DNA of 7,024 nt from Acidobacteriota bacterium (GTDB taxonomy: Bacteria > Acidobacteriota > Polarisedimenticolia > J045), in contig JAMOQA010000513.1 of assembly GCA_027064265.1 (NCBI GenBank), forward strand, positions 1 to 7,024, written 5' to 3'. The translations under genes and the position numbers were made by a program. Positions 6,219-7,024 of the stretch are shown here, in pieces. Position 1 is the first letter of the stretch. Each line of letters begins with the position of its first letter. Under the pieces are notes generated by a model that saw nothing but the letters and a program-made list of their open reading frames with translations, did no database searches and had not been told where the DNA came from.

Positions 6219-7024
6219 CCGGCGGCGGGCCGCTCCTCGTGGTCCGGGGCCTCGTCCACCACTACCTGGCCGGGGCCGGCCTCTTCGGGGGGGGAGTGCC
6301 CGTCCGGGCGGTGGACGGGGTCGACCTCGACGTCGGTCGTGGCGAGATCGTCGGCCTCGTCGGGGAGTCCGGTTCCGGGAAGACCACCCTGGCGCGGGCG
6401 GTCCTGCGCCTCGTCGAGCCGACCGCCGGCACCGTCCGCTTCGACGGGATCGACGTTCTCGGGCTCCGTCCCCGGGAGATGCGCGCCCTGCGCCGGAGGA
6501 TGCAGGTGATCTTCCAGGACCCGGCGGCCGCCCTCAACCCGCTGATGCGGGTCGGTTCCCTCGTCGGGGAACCCCTGGCGATCCACGGTCTCGCCCGGGG
6601 ACGGGAGCGGCGCCGGCGGGTCCGGGAACTGCTCGAGGAGGTGGGGCTCGACCCGGCCCTCGCCGACCGGCGGCCGGGCGAGCTCTCCGGCGGACAGCGG
6701 CAGCGGGTGATGATCGCCCGGGCCCTCGCCGTCCGGCCGGAGTTCGTCGTCTGCGACGAGCCGGTGGCCGCCCTCGACGTGTCGGTCCAGGCCCAGGTAA
6801 TCAACCTCCTGGTCGAGCTCCAGCGGCGGCACGGGATCGCCTACCTGTTCATCGCCCACGACCTCGCCCTGGTCGGCCACCTCTGCGACCGGGTCGCCGT
6901 GATGTACCTCGGGAAGATCGTCGAGACCGGCCGGACCACGGACCTGCTCGCGGATCCCGCCCACCCGTACACCCGGGCGCTGCTGGCCGCGGTCCCGCCC
7001 CCCGATCCGGCTCTCGCCCGGGCC
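6215..7024 (+). CDS. ABC transporter ATP-binding protein, DppF/OppF type, 3' partial
   Basis: The 270 visible residues form the second ATPase of the same importer. Its ATG overlaps the stop of the first gene (ATGA), and a strong SD lies 6 nt upstream, so the two are translationally linked. Motifs are complete: Walker A GESGSGKT (50-57), Q-loop Gln101 in IFQDP, signature LSGGQRQR (157-164), Walker B VVCDEP (178-183, Glu182), D-loop ALD (186-188) and switch His215. The Gly-rich insert LAGAGLFGGGVPVRAVDGV (18-36) before the first core strand is typical of F subunits. The oligo_HPY region begins at HPYTRALLAAVPPP near residues 248-261, and the frame is still open at the window edge. Roughly 50-70 residues are probably missing. 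No permease or binding protein is visible; they are expected downstream, because the gene upstream of the pair is divergent. Confidence 0.95.
   Translation, partial: MTGGGPLLVVRGLVHHYLAGAGLFGGGVPVRAVDGVDLDVGRGEIVGLVGESGSGKTTLARAVLRLVEPTAGTVRFDGIDVLGLRPREMRALRRRMQVIFQDPAAALNPLMRVGSLVGEPLAIHGLARGRERRRRVRELLEEVGLDPALADRRPGELSGGQRQRVMIARALAVRPEFVVCDEPVAALDVSVQAQVINLLVELQRRHGIAYLFIAHDLALVGHLCDRVAVMYLGKIVETGRTTDLLADPAHPYTRALLAAVPPPDPALARA

Noticed and set aside
5981..6964. A 327-codon minus-strand frame opposite both ATPases
   Set aside because: Same reason: antisense shadow of conserved coding sequence, with no SD or family match.
1..7024. CRISPR array, tRNA, rRNA, insertion sequence, toxin-antitoxin or phage defence genes
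   Set aside because: I saw no regularly spaced repeats, tRNA-like cloverleaf, rRNA stretch, transposase or defence-type domain in any frame.

Overview
This is a very GC-rich window (about 70% G+C on sampled lines) with third codon positions almost always G or C. It holds six protein-coding genes and no RNA gene, mobile element or CRISPR array that I can see. Gene density, Shine-Dalgarno (SD) sites of the GGGAGG type and the protein families present point to a GC-rich Gram-negative bacterium. An acidobacterial, myxobacterial or similar deep lineage is possible, but nothing here fixes the phylum.

Left part (1-2234). A DUF3857/transglutaminase-like protein runs rightward into the window, with its true start lying upstream. 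It converges on a small leftward gene for a membrane-anchored DUF302 protein. A strong GC hairpin lies between the two stop codons. Middle part (2147-5031). Three genes run leftward: an uncharacterised two-domain protein (3709-5016), then an FAD/NAD(P) pyridine nucleotide-disulfide oxidoreductase of the CoA-disulfide reductase/NADH oxidase type (2235-3614), then the DUF302 gene. Gaps of about 90 bp with hairpins separate them, so co-transcription is possible but not shown. Right part (5235-7024). Divergent from the middle block, two ABC transporter ATPases of the di/oligopeptide (DppD/OppD then DppF/OppF) type overlap by ATGA. The second runs off the window end.

How the parts work together. 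The two ATPases would form the nucleotide-binding pair of one peptide- or nickel-type importer; its permeases and binding protein are not in the window and probably lie downstream. The oxidoreductase and the DUF302 protein both keep cysteines and may act together in thiol redox chemistry, but that is inference. The transglutaminase-like gene and the two-domain protein have no visible link to these.

I do not see a convincing new multi-gene system. The items most worth a second look are four: the C-terminal domain of the 3709-5016 gene, which reads as a divergent DUF115/Maf-like domain with its key motifs eroded; an apparently leaderless promoter in front of the ABC genes; an 18-bp perfect palindrome that buries the SD of the second ATPase; and the oxidoreductase/DUF302 pair.
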